Of a stretch of 64,000 bases of DNA, positions 1-9,000 are shown in pieces (the first letter of the stretch is position 1; each line of letters starts with the position of its first letter). Origin of the DNA: Alteromonadaceae bacterium Bs31. Its GTDB lineage: Bacteria > Pseudomonadota > Gammaproteobacteria > Pseudomonadales > Cellvibrionaceae. The stretch is taken from NCBI GenBank assembly GCA_900177435.1, contig FXAI01000004.1, positions 334,821 through 398,820 of the forward strand, written 5' to 3'. The translations under genes and the position numbers were made by a program. A model generated the notes under the pieces. It was given only the letters and a program-made list of their open reading frames with translations, did not search any database and was not told the DNA's origin.

Positions 1-120
1 GTCGCCATTCACGCCTTTGTGTTAATGACGAACCATGTTCGTCTACTGGTAACGCCCAATAATTAACAAGGTGTTAGCTGGATGATGCAGGCACTTGGGC
101 GGATGTATGTTCAATATTTG
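1..120 (+). pseudogene. RAYT (REP-associated tyrosine transposase) relic, 3'-truncated and running off the left edge
   Basis: Read from base 1, frame 1 gives a stretch close to the Y1-transposase core (residues like HAFVLMTNHVRLLVTPN). This stretch contains the region of the HUH metal-binding motif. A TAA stop at 64-66 follows, and the same frame then continues with GVSWMMQALGRMYVQY, also typical of RAYT proteins. The second His of the expected HVH is Arg here, so the catalytic metal site is broken. I see no continuation of the family after about base 120. Family assignment is by motif recognition; that it is dead follows from the in-frame stop and the lost His. Confidence 0.7.
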
Positions 121-390
121 TTTTACATTTGTCTTTTGATCTGGGTCAATGGCTATTGGTTTTGATGCAGCTGACTCTGTCATTTAATATGAATTGGAAG
201 TTTTCTTTTTTGGGTGCTATGTATAGTTAGTGTTTCCTGCAGCAGCGATCGCGGAAGAGGTGATAGGTGTCATGTTTTTTTGTTGATCTAGCAGGCTCAT
301 AACTTTATTCTTAAATAAGGCGCCAGTTGAAGCTACAACAAAATATAATATCAGTTTTGAAAACTAAACCCGGATAAATAAGGAAATAAT

Positions 391-1593
391 ATGTCGTCTG
401 ATTATTTGGTAATTGCTGGATTACGAGGTGGAAAACGAATTAATGTTGTGCCAGCCGTACAGCCAGCATATAAACTGCTAGAGAGTAAAGCTCACGACGG
501 TAACTATTGGGCGTACTTGTCTATAACTTGCCTGCAAGGATTGGCTTCTGGGAGGCTTGGTAAGGGTAATATTTTTGTCCGCTCTGATCAGCTAGTCAGC
601 AATCAGTCCGAGGCATTTTGCGTTTTTTTACCTGGATGTTGTGCGAGCATGGAAAGAAGAGCGAATGATGAATATTACTTAGTCAACCTGACTATAGACA
701 ACTCCTATGCTCAGTTAGAAAGTATAAAGCAGCAAACTGGCTTACATAAGGCTGTGAAAAGTGGTGGCCGATGGGAAACAGCTTTATATAAGGACGGTAG
801 CTCAGATGCGAACGACTCAGAAATTCGGATAGCGGCCATAACCGACAGTAGTCACTCAAACGTAGAGTCAGCTGCAGATAATATTGCTGCATCCATAGGT
901 AAAGCGCCAGATGCGCCATCTGGGAAAAATTTCAATGTAATGGACGTTCATTACACCCATGATAAGGGTAAGCTAGGGGGGTTAAAGAACTTTTCGAAAG
1001 CGCGTGCCCCCTTAAAAAACGAAGATATACATGGCTCTGCGATGCTCTTAGCCAAATCTATGATTGCAGCCAAAACTAAAAAGATGACATGGGTGTCGGA
1101 GAAAGGAGGGTCTGCTGTTTTAACACAAGCGATGAGGATGGTGGCTGATTCGAATGTGAAACTGGATAAGCACAACATCTACCTTTATGACCCAACAACC
1201 TCCACAAATGAGGCCTTTAAAATGGCGCACTTGGTCGGAATTGAGCCAGATAGAGATGCTGTGAAAACGGGGATGTTCAATTACATGGGTAATCGTGATC
1301 AGCTCCCGGCAATATTTAATAGGTATAGGTCGGAAAAAGGGTATACCTTTGGCAATATGGTTTACGACTCAATAGGCCAAGGTGGCAAAATGCAAGGAAT
1401 AGTTGGCATTGGGACCGGTATCTTAGGATTGGCCGGGTTATCGATGGGCGTCCCAGCAATTCCTATGGCAGCGGCTATTGCTAGCGTATTGGGTGTAGCT
1501 GCAACGGGAGTGTCTGCTTTAAAAATTGGTGATACGCTAGCGGAAAATATCGCTCCTCATAAATACAACAAGCACATTGGAAAAATAAAATGA
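391..1593 (+). CDS. Unknown 400-aa protein with a hydrophobic Gly/Ala-rich C-terminus; first gene of two-gene module A
   Basis: I do not recognise a named family. The start is ATG with AAGGAA about 7 nt upstream. Residues 1-130 look like a compact beta-rich domain (an FxxFLPGCC stretch near 75-85). Residues about 180-300 look alpha/beta, with a conserved-looking segment around MTWVSEKGGSAVLTQAMRM. Residues about 325-385 are a long Gly/Ala/Ile/Val-rich hydrophobic region that could be one or two membrane helices. The stop overlaps the next start (ATGA), so the two genes are almost certainly co-translated. The middle region resembles the protein encoded at 26485-27639 (W, GxG, LL..A, A..L..H....D..T in the same order). 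A toxin- or effector-like role is conceivable from the hydrophobic tail, but nothing visible proves it. Confidence 0.75.
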   Translation: MSSDYLVIAGLRGGKRINVVPAVQPAYKLLESKAHDGNYWAYLSITCLQGLASGRLGKGNIFVRSDQLVSNQSEAFCVFLPGCCASMERRANDEYYLVNLTIDNSYAQLESIKQQTGLHKAVKSGGRWETALYKDGSSDANDSEIRIAAITDSSHSNVESAADNIAASIGKAPDAPSGKNFNVMDVHYTHDKGKLGGLKNFSKARAPLKNEDIHGSAMLLAKSMIAAKTKKMTWVSEKGGSAVLTQAMRMVADSNVKLDKHNIYLYDPTTSTNEAFKMAHLVGIEPDRDAVKTGMFNYMGNRDQLPAIFNRYRSEKGYTFGNMVYDSIGQGGKMQGIVGIGTGILGLAGLSMGVPAIPMAAAIASVLGVAATGVSALKIGDTLAENIAPHKYNKHIGKIK

Positions 1594-2423
1594 TCAGTTG
1601 GTTAAAGTACGCACCTTTTGACCTTCGGTACTCGCAATCACTAGGAGAAGTTCAGGGGCCGCAATACTTAGGGGTAACTGAGTGTGCCGTGACCATGGCT
1701 GGGAGCACCGTTTCATTTGATGTTCCAAAGCACACTGCAAAAGTGGGCGATGCTGCTTTCTACCTCCGAGGCCAAGATTGTCAGTCACTTATAGCCAGTT
1801 CATATAATGGTATGGCAAATGACAATTGGCGTTATTACAGCGCCTTTTTCCGGGCCTGGGAATATCGTAAATCATGGTTTAGAGGGGTTGTTGGGCATTC
1901 CTATATGAACGTAGATTTAGTATTTCGTGAAAAGCAGCATGAATTTTTAGATGTGTCACTATTACACCCAAAGGGGTTTGAATACGCGTTAACTCTGTTC
2001 TTAAATGCCCGCTTTGGTGTCGGCCAGCCAAATTTGTTACACGAACATGCAGGTCCAATTAATTGGCAGGCAAGAGATTTACCGCCTGTATTTGCTGCTG
2101 CTTTTCAAATAAAACCAAACACAATGCTCTTTTCTTTTCCAGTTACTGAGAAATGTTTTGTCTTGGTGAGCTTTACTCATTCTCTATCGCAGCCTGAACT
2201 AATCTCTGAAGCAAACGCGTTTTATCAGAAAGTTGTAGATAGTTTTAAGTTAGTTATGCCGGAAGAAAAAACACAAGGTTTGAACGAAATAAAAGCAGAT
2301 GTTGCCGGGTGGAAGGTTGTTGAAACCTTTCCTCCTTTGAAATGGCCGATTACAGTAGAAGAAGTGGAAGGTGCTACTGTATTGGAAAGTGGGGCCACTC
2401 AAAGGCTCACCCCTGAAAGCTAG
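1590..2423 (+). CDS. Unknown 277-aa protein, second gene of two-gene module A
   Basis: It overlaps the preceding gene by 4 nt (ATGA). There is no signal peptide, membrane segment or familiar motif; the protein is soluble and rich in aromatic residues (a WRYYSAFFRAWEYRKSWFRG stretch around residues 79-98). The C-terminal third contains a FPVTEKCFVLVSF strand pattern followed by a helix. A similar arrangement (FSLGRRYTLRINF, then a Tyr/Phe-rich helix) appears in the protein encoded at 27639-28364, which also sits second in a coupled pair. From translational coupling and pairing I infer that it acts with its upstream partner, perhaps as chaperone, adaptor or immunity-type protein; the sequence does not decide. 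No clear terminator follows. Confidence 0.7.
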   Translation: MISWLKYAPFDLRYSQSLGEVQGPQYLGVTECAVTMAGSTVSFDVPKHTAKVGDAAFYLRGQDCQSLIASSYNGMANDNWRYYSAFFRAWEYRKSWFRGVVGHSYMNVDLVFREKQHEFLDVSLLHPKGFEYALTLFLNARFGVGQPNLLHEHAGPINWQARDLPPVFAAAFQIKPNTMLFSFPVTEKCFVLVSFTHSLSQPELISEANAFYQKVVDSFKLVMPEEKTQGLNEIKADVAGWKVVETFPPLKWPITVEEVEGATVLESGATQRLTPES

Positions 2424-2471
2424 CTGATAACCGAGTAGGGTGGGTTTTTTATTATTTTTTCGATGAATGAA

Positions 2472-2492
2472 GAGGGGCCGGAGTCTTTGATT
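2472..2492 (+). repeat. Degenerate copy of the GGGGTCAGAGTC-type repeat end
   Basis: The bases here match the end motif of the 168-bp repeats further right with a few changes (GGGGCCGGAGTCTTTGATT). It stands alone, just before the decayed RAYT piece at 2565. It is likely a worn half of a REP-like palindrome or MITE end. Confidence 0.45.
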
Positions 2493-2564
2493 TTACATGC
2501 CGAGCTATTTATTCTAATAGATTTTTAATCTTTATTTCTCTCTCAGGCTGAAGGAGGAGTATCT

Positions 2565-2824
2565 GTCGCCCGTTTGCCTCGTCTTTGTCGTTCTGTTGTG
2601 CGCAGCGTGGAAATTCATGCTTTTTTTTCTAATGAGCAATCACGCCCACCTATTAGTAAAACCCAATAGCACAGGCTCTAGGGTTTTAATATTTCAATTA
2701 CACTATTAACGCACGGGCACTCTCTGGGAGGCGGCATAAATCGACTCTGGTTGATGTAAAAAACTATGTGTTGCAGGTGTACAGTTACATCGAATTAAAT
2801 CCGGTAGGTGAGCGAATGGTCGAG
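2565..2824 (+). pseudogene. RAYT (REP-associated tyrosine transposase) relic, internally deleted and frameshifted
   Basis: Pieces of a Y1-type transposase can be read in order across shifting frames. First comes an N-terminal VARLPRLC, which resembles the usual MARLPRL opening. Then follow VEIHAF and, in another frame, FLMSNHAHLLVKPN with the HUH metal motif (HAH) intact. RTGTLWE comes next. Finally HKSTLVDVKNYVLQVYSYIELNPVGERMVE spans 2728-2824 and contains the hallmark YIELNPV. Most of the region between the opening and the HUH motif is missing, and several frameshifts break the frame. It cannot make active enzyme. It belongs with the relics at 1-120 and 3217-3254. Confidence 0.75.
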
Positions 2825-3030
2825 CGATCATGCGCAGGGAGTATTGGTGTAGCTAGCGCCGCATCAATAGTAGGGAGGGTAGTTGGCTTGGTTGGTGCCA
2901 TGTTTTTTGTTACTGCTACAGGAAAGGCCGGAGTGCCAAAGCTCTCGGGGAAAAAATATAAATAAAAGGGGCTAGTATGTTTAATGTCTCGCTTAAGTTA
3001 CGCGAACCAACAGGGCTGGTTACTCCAAAG

Positions 3031-3198
3031 GCAATCAATGGGGTCAGAGTCATTTATTCTATACGCCAAATAGAAAAGCCGGTAAGCAGAAATTGCACGA
3101 AAACTGGTTTTAGAATTGTGCTGGTGAGGCGTGAACGGTGTAGGTATTCGGCAAAGTACCTTGGCGCCCATTATCAATGACTCTGACCCCTTTGATTC
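3031..3198. repeat. 168-bp MITE-like repeat, copy 1, with about 22-bp inverted ends
   Basis: This 168-bp element is nearly identical to 3262-3429, with only a few substitutions. Its left end reads AATCAATGGGGTCAGAGTC; the right end is the reverse complement apart from about one position (ACTCTGACCCCTTTGATT). GGGGTCAGAGTCA termini of this kind commonly accompany RAYT genes. No convincing protein is encoded inside. Size, inverted ends and neighbouring RAYT relics suggest a non-autonomous element once moved by a RAYT. Confidence 0.8.
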
Positions 3199-3216
3199 CT
3201 GTGTTTAAAGGTGGCT

Positions 3217-3254
3217 TACATCACGTTAAATCCCGACGGGTGCGTATGGTAGAG
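3217..3254 (+). pseudogene. Short RAYT relic between the two 168-bp repeats
   Basis: The spacer between the repeat copies reads YITLNP and then, after a one-base shift, RRVRMVE. This matches the C-terminal RYIELNPVRARMVE hallmark of RAYT proteins. The second 168-bp copy begins 8 bases after this fragment. It is too short to say more. Confidence 0.5.
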
Positions 3255-3261
3255 CAAACCA

Positions 3262-3429
3262 GCAATCAATGGGGTCGGAGTCATTGATTCTATACGCCAA
3301 ATAGAAAAGCTGGTAAGCAGAAATTGCACGAAAACTGGTTTTAGAATTGTGCTGGTGAGGCGTGAAGGGTGTAGGTATTCGGCAACGTACCTTGGCGCCC
3401 ATTCTCAATAACTCTGACCCCTTTGATTC
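3262..3429. repeat. 168-bp MITE-like repeat, copy 2, direct orientation
   Basis: It has the same length and orientation as copy 1 at 3031-3198, and the same inverted ends built on GGGGTC[AG]GAGTCA. The copies differ at a handful of scattered positions, so the duplication is not brand new. The two are separated by 63 bp holding a RAYT fragment. Confidence 0.8.
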
Positions 3430-3557
3430 TGGCTCTCAACGCATGCACACAAGAATGCAATGCCTCTCTGGCAAACCGTTCACAGCCATTCTGAATTTGC
3501 GCCTAATTCAACAAAATTGTTGCTGGTTCCTTTGAGAAATGTAGCAATTTGTACAAA

Positions 3558-3668
3558 GCGTTAAATCGGTCAAAAAAAGATCAAATTCGCGACATATGGC
3601 GCTCTAAATCGGGGCGAATTATGGTATAACTGCGCGCTTTAGTAATAATAACGTGGCGCTTTAAACCG
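3558..3668 (+). promoter_or_regulatory. Putative promoter region of the lipoprotein gene with three direct repeats
   Basis: A TATAAC -10-like hexamer sits at 3625-3630 with no good -35 partner. Three related direct repeats, GCGTTAAATCGG, GCGCTCTAAATCGG and GCGCTTTAAACCG, start at about 3558, 3599 and 3656. They could be an activator or repressor array, or chance. The assignment is weak. Confidence 0.3.
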
Positions 3669-3705
3669 CTAGTTCATAAGTATGAAACAAGGAGAAAGTG
3701 GGATC

Positions 3706-5952
3706 ATGAATATGTCTGACCTATACCGATGTAAGCACACCCTGGTAAAGCTTGTAGTCATTGTAACTGTCGCTGCGCTTGCAGCCTGTGGAGGAGGCAG
3801 TAACGGGCCCAAGACAACACCCACACCCATTCCAGATACAACGCCCAATAGCTTCACTTTTACCGCACAAACTGACCAGCCTGTATCTACTCAGGTTGAA
3901 TCCAATGCTGTGACCATTGCTGGTATTAACCAGGCCGTAGCCATTTCTGTTGAAGGCGGTGAATATTCCATTGCGGATGCCGATTTTACAGCGGCGGCGG
4001 GCACCATCCGCAGCGGGCAAACCCTTGTCTTGCGCGGGCTGTCTTCCAGTGAATTCGAAACGGAAAGTACCGTAACGGTTCGAATAAGCAGCGTATCCAG
4101 AAGCTTTTCGATTACAACAGCCGTTCAGGATGTAACTCCTAACGAATTTGACCTTGGCATAACCACCAATGCGGCACTTGGCAGTGAGGTGTTGTCTGCG
4201 GGTTTTCCTGTTAGGGGAATTACCGGCGCTGTGCCGGTAAGCATACTGGGTGGCACCTATACTATTGACGGTGGTACCCCTACCAGTGAGGCGGGCACCA
4301 TTGAGGCCGAGCAAGAAATTCAGGTGCAAGTGCAGGCTGCACCTGGTTTTCTCGCCGAAGTTGTAGCCACTTTAACGGTGGGTGATTTTACCGAGACGTT
4401 TTCGGTCACGACACGTGAGCCAAACTTAACCCCAGATGATTTTACGTTTGATGCAGAGCTCGATGCCAATCTGGCTGAGGATTACACCTCAAACACCATA
4501 ACGGTTGCAGGTATAGAGGCGCCGGTAAGTTTGAGTGTAAGTGCAGGTACTTATTTAATAAACGGCAGCGTAAGCACGGCCACAACAATATCTGCAGGGG
4601 ATACCTTAGCGGTTGTCCTCAGCTCTTCTGCTGAATTGGAAACCCCCGTAAGCTCAACCGTTACTATTGGTGGCCTTGCTGCAGACTACACCGTAACCAC
4701 CTTTGCCGATACCACCGCACCCACTGCTGCAGTGGCTTTTCCTCCGCCGGTTTCCAAAACCGATAACACCTCTGTAATGGTGCGAGGTACCGCCGAAGAC
4801 GACTACAACAGCATTTCAAGCATTCGTATTTTTGTAAACGATGCAGATAGTGGCGTTACGGTAGAAACAACGGATAACTATGCCAACTGGCAAGTACAGT
4901 TACCGCTGGTTGAAGGGGATAACAATATTGACATCGTAACCACGGACAGCGAAGGCAATGAGGATACAGAGGCGGCGGCCTTATTTGTGCGCAAGGAGGT
5001 TTATCATAAAGCCTTCCCTTCAGCAATCAGTGAGGATAGCTTGCGTGCCCTTACGGATGGGTTTATTGAGGTTACCGAAACGGAGGCTCGGGCTTATTTT
5101 ATAAGCCATGGATATGCTATTCAAGATTTTCTAGTTGAGCTGGATTTAAACACTGGCTTGTCCACGCGGCATTCGATCTCTGGGTTGCCCTCGGGTGATA
5201 ATGTCAAGTTATTTTATAATGTCGCATTCGATGCAGCCACTAACCAGCTATTTACATGGGGGTATGATTTAGAAGACGGGCAAATTATTGTAATAGATCG
5301 CGCTACGTGGATGGTTGTTCGCTCTTTCACTGGAGAGGGCTTAGTTGCCGGGAGCCCACTAATTGTCGACCGCAGTGTTAACCCCCCGAGATTATTATTT
5401 AAGAACGATTCAGAGGGTATTGATCAAATGGGCTTGGCGTTAGGAAGTTACAGTGACTTCTCAACCACTTCAACCCCGAATTCTGATACGCCATTTGCGT
5501 CTCCACCTAGGACCATTGTTAAGGATCCAGATGCTGACAGGCTTATTGTAACGACTGATTCCACGGGTGTATTTTCTGTTGATTTGGCTACGGGGGCACG
5601 AAACGTCCTTTCCGAGTTGGACGACGCTATTGGAGATGCTGTGGGGATAGATATCGCTCAGTACGATATAAGCTGTGCATTGGATAAATCCGTTATCGTC
5701 GGTCGCTATTTGTGTGTGGCCGAGGAATCAATTTTGATCGCTATTGATCTGGTCTCGGGGGAGCGAACGGTCTTTGCTGCGGCAGACACAAATATGCCAG
5801 AACGCATATTATCCATGATTAGCTCTGAATACCTTGGTTATGTTCTGGTTTTCGGGAGTGGGGGGGACCAGACTGTTCAAGCGGTGGACCTTGTAAGCGG
5901 TCAGCGCGTGACTATTGCCAGATCCTTCGATGGCATACCGCTTATCGACTAG
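3706..5952 (+). CDS. Outer-membrane lipoprotein with three tandem beta repeats, an Ig-like domain and a propeller-like C-terminus
   Basis: I start the gene at 3706 because AAGGAG lies 11 nt upstream at 3689-3694; an upstream in-frame ATG at 3682 would put that site inside the gene. Residues 1-28 are a lipoprotein signal ending in the lipobox LAAC. Cys28 is followed by Gly, not Asp, so outer-membrane sorting is expected. Three repeats of about 95 residues follow, each opening with TPN[SED]F or TPDDF and containing a V.GI..PV.[IL]SV..G.Y.I core. After these comes an Ig-like domain beginning TTAPTAAVAFPPP, and then about 320 residues with blades such as VDLATGARN, IDLVSGERT and VDLVSGQRV, which suggests a beta-propeller. 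It ends 118 bp before the giant exoprotein gene in the same orientation, so a cell-surface role linked to that protein is plausible but unproven. Confidence 0.8.
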   Translation: MNMSDLYRCKHTLVKLVVIVTVAALAACGGGSNGPKTTPTPIPDTTPNSFTFTAQTDQPVSTQVESNAVTIAGINQAVAISVEGGEYSIADADFTAAAGTIRSGQTLVLRGLSSSEFETESTVTVRISSVSRSFSITTAVQDVTPNEFDLGITTNAALGSEVLSAGFPVRGITGAVPVSILGGTYTIDGGTPTSEAGTIEAEQEIQVQVQAAPGFLAEVVATLTVGDFTETFSVTTREPNLTPDDFTFDAELDANLAEDYTSNTITVAGIEAPVSLSVSAGTYLINGSVSTATTISAGDTLAVVLSSSAELETPVSSTVTIGGLAADYTVTTFADTTAPTAAVAFPPPVSKTDNTSVMVRGTAEDDYNSISSIRIFVNDADSGVTVETTDNYANWQVQLPLVEGDNNIDIVTTDSEGNEDTEAAALFVRKEVYHKAFPSAISEDSLRALTDGFIEVTETEARAYFISHGYAIQDFLVELDLNTGLSTRHSISGLPSGDNVKLFYNVAFDAATNQLFTWGYDLEDGQIIVIDRATWMVVRSFTGEGLVAGSPLIVDRSVNPPRLLFKNDSEGIDQMGLALGSYSDFSTTSTPNSDTPFASPPRTIVKDPDADRLIVTTDSTGVFSVDLATGARNVLSELDDAIGDAVGIDIAQYDISCALDKSVIVGRYLCVAEESILIAIDLVSGERTVFAAADTNMPERILSMISSEYLGYVLVFGSGGDQTVQAVDLVSGQRVTIARSFDGIPLID

Positions 5953-6032
5953 TTGTCGTGGGTGTGCTCTGGCATTTGATAAGTCGGGTGCTTTATTAGC
6001 CGTGCCCCTTAGCTGAATTGGATGAAAAATTA

Positions 6033-6051
6033 ATATTTAAGAATTAAATAT
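6033..6051. promoter_or_regulatory. Perfect AT palindrome upstream of the exoprotein gene (operator candidate)
   Basis: ATATTTAA, then GAA, then TTAAATAT: a perfect 8-bp inverted repeat with a 3-bp centre. It sits 20-40 bp before the possible starts of the giant TPS gene, in a 118-bp gap. GATG and CATC further out add partial outer symmetry. Placement and symmetry fit a dimeric regulator's operator; the protein is unknown. Confidence 0.4.
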
Positions 6052-6070
6052 CATCGCCGGTAACCCGGCT

Positions 6071-9000
6071 ATGGGTGGTAAGCAGGTTATGAGTAAAACA
6101 GCATTAAACGTCTCAAAAAAGCCATTTATTTTTAGGCTTTCTGCATTGGCGCTGGCGATTCAATTTTCCTCTATAGGTGCAAATGCAGGCCCGGAAGGTG
6201 GGGTGGTTAAGGGTGGTGAGGGGAGTATTTCCTCTGTAGGTAATACCACCACCATCGACCAGCTTACTGACCGTATGGCGATAGATTGGCAAAGCTACGA
6301 TGTCGCTTCCGATGAGCTGGTTAAATACCTGCAACCCAGCTCTTCTTCTATTTCGCTTAACCGCATTCTTAGTAATAAAGGCTCCGAAATTATGGGGCAG
6401 ATTGGTGCGAACGGGCATGTGTTTTTAATAAACCCCAACGGCATTATTTTTGGTGAAGGTTCATCGATTAATGTGGGCGGTATTCTCGCGTCTGGTCTGG
6501 ATATTAACCCTGATGACTTTATGAATGGTGATTTTGCTTTTTCTGCTTTGGAAGATGCCGAAGGCAAAGTGATTAATGCTGGTTTAATAAACGCCGCTAC
6601 GGGCGGTTCTGTCTCGCTGCTGGGTAAGCAGGTTGAGAACGAGGGTTTAATTGTTGCGAATCTGGGGCGCGTTAACTTGGCTGCGGGTAACGAGGCGGTG
6701 GTTACTTTCGATAGTAGCGGTTTGATGGGTGTACGTGTCAGTGAAGCCGTTTTGCAAGACGAATTAGGTATGGATGCGGCGGTTTCTAATACAGGTGAGA
6801 TATCGGCCGAGAGCGGCCAGATACTGCTGAGTGCCAGTGTCAGTGAAGATATTTTTTCCCAAGCGGTGAATATTAATGGCCAGGCAAAAAGCGTAGTCGT
6901 TCATGATGATGGGTCATTTACCTTGGGTGCCGGCGCAAGTGTGGTAAACAACGGTAAGCTCGATGTTTCCGCCTCGCAGAGCTCTGCCTCTGCTGCGGGC
7001 GATATCGTTATTATTGGTGAAAATATTACCAGCACCGGTGCGGCGCTGGCCCAGGGAGAAGCAGGCCGCATTGAGCTGCATGCGCGTGATACCTTGTTGC
7101 TAGAAGGTGAAGCGGAAGTCTCGGTGAGCAATGCAGAAGGAAAAGCAGGTGAGCTTTATTTACTGGGGGATAAAGTTGGGCTAACAGAATCTGCCCGCGC
7201 CCTGGCGAAAGGCGCTGAAGGCGGCGGTAACATTCTTATTGGTGGTGATAAGACCGGCAGCAACCCTCTAGTTCGCAATGCGGAATTTGTTTACCTGGGT
7301 GAGAGGGCTTTAGCCGATGCCAGTGCAGAGTTAAATGGCGATGGCGGAAAAGTAATTACCTTCGCAAGCGATACTGCGCGCATACACGGTGAATTATTTG
7401 CCTTAAGTGGTACTGAGGGAGGTAATGGCGGTTTTATTGAAACCTCCGGTTTAAAAGGTTTTGAGATAAGCAGTGTTCCCAACGCGGGTGTACGAAATGT
7501 TTTTGGTCTTGCTGGACTGTGGTTAATAGACCCTGTCGACATTAGCATCGTAAATGGCAGTAGCGGCAGTATCGTTGGTGGAGCATTTGAGCCTACGTCG
7601 AATTCGTCCATTGGTACGGATACCATAAGTACAGCACTGCTTACTACAGATGTAACAATTTCTACAGAAAACGGCAGTGGCGGCAGCGGCAATATTACCT
7701 TCAATGATACTCTCCAGATGGCCGACGGTTTTAACCGAGAAAGTACGCTTACTTTGGAGGCCAGCGGGGATGTTTCGCTCGTCTCTGGATCTATCTATGG
7801 GGATAGGGACAGTAGTGGTAACGATGACACCTTAGGCGTGAATGCAAAATTAAATGTGGTTATTGATGCTGGTGGTGATTACCTGCAATCAGGTGGCAAC
7901 GACATTATACTGACCGGTGGCTTTGTAGATATTGCGGCAAGTTCGTTTACTATGTTGGGCTCTGCCAGCAACACGTCCATTTTTTCGGGTGGTGGTGATA
8001 TTACGCTTAATATAGATGGAGGGGCTGTCAACATCGGGACTACTGGAAACTCCGCTCGTATCCGCGCATATGATGGGAATGAAGCAACAACAGGCGGGAA
8101 TATCACCATTAACGCCTCAACAATAGCATTAGGTCAGGCTGGAGGCGAAAACAGTGCTGTTTATATTGGTACGCGGGGGTCCAGCAGCTCCGTTAATCTT
8201 CGCGCTTCCAACTCTATAACGCTTAACGACAATGTTTATGCCATCGGTGGTTCAATTAATATCACTGGCCTAGTGGACCCCAATAATTCTTCAATAATTA
8301 CGGACCCCCTCGACAATTTATACTTGGATGTTTCCAGTAGTGCAGAGGCAGTACTTGAAACCGCCAGTGGCTCCGTGGGCCTGGGTAACAGTATTTACAT
8401 TGCCGCAACAAGCATAAACCTGCAAGAAGAAACCTTAATACAAGCTCGTACTCCGGCTACAAGTACTGGAACGAGCGGTGACATTACTATTGAAGGTACG
8501 ATAGCTTCTGTAGCTAACAGTAGCTCAACGCAATATGGCTTGACGCTCTACGGCTCTGAGGTTGACCTTGATGCTATTAATATTTCGGGTTTTGTCGACA
8601 CCAACGGCGGCGATTTAATTATTGACGCAACAGAAGGTATTACTACAGGGAGTATTGATACCTCCGGCGGAAATTCCTCTGGTAGCGGTGATGGAACGAT
8701 CGGGCGCGATGGCGGTGCTATTACTTTGTCTGGTACATCAGTAAGTGTTACCGGCGCTATAAATACCTCGGGTTCTGATGGCAACGATAATAACAATAAT
8801 GGCAACTGGGAATGGAATGGTGGCGACGCGGGTGCTGTTAATATCACTTCGACATCCTCTGGTATTTCGGTGCTAGCCATTAATGCCGCAGGCGGAAATG
8901 GGGATGCTCAAGGCGGGGATTCCAATGACGATGCGTCCGGTGGGAATGCTGGCAATATAACACTAAGCGCAGCTTCTGGTTCAGGAACAATTTCACTGGG

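Noticed and set aside
2768-2965. Apparent 65-aa gene
   Set aside because: Its first part is the C-terminal piece of a decayed RAYT (YIELNPVGERMVE) and the rest has no coding support; it is a pseudogene fragment.
2977-3180. Apparent 67-aa gene
   Set aside because: Most of it lies inside the 168-bp repeat, and the matching repeat copy does not preserve the reading frame's flanks.
3721-4329. 202-aa frame on the minus strand inside the lipoprotein gene
   Set aside because: The plus strand has a clear lipobox and repeat architecture. The minus frame is a shadow with no motif.
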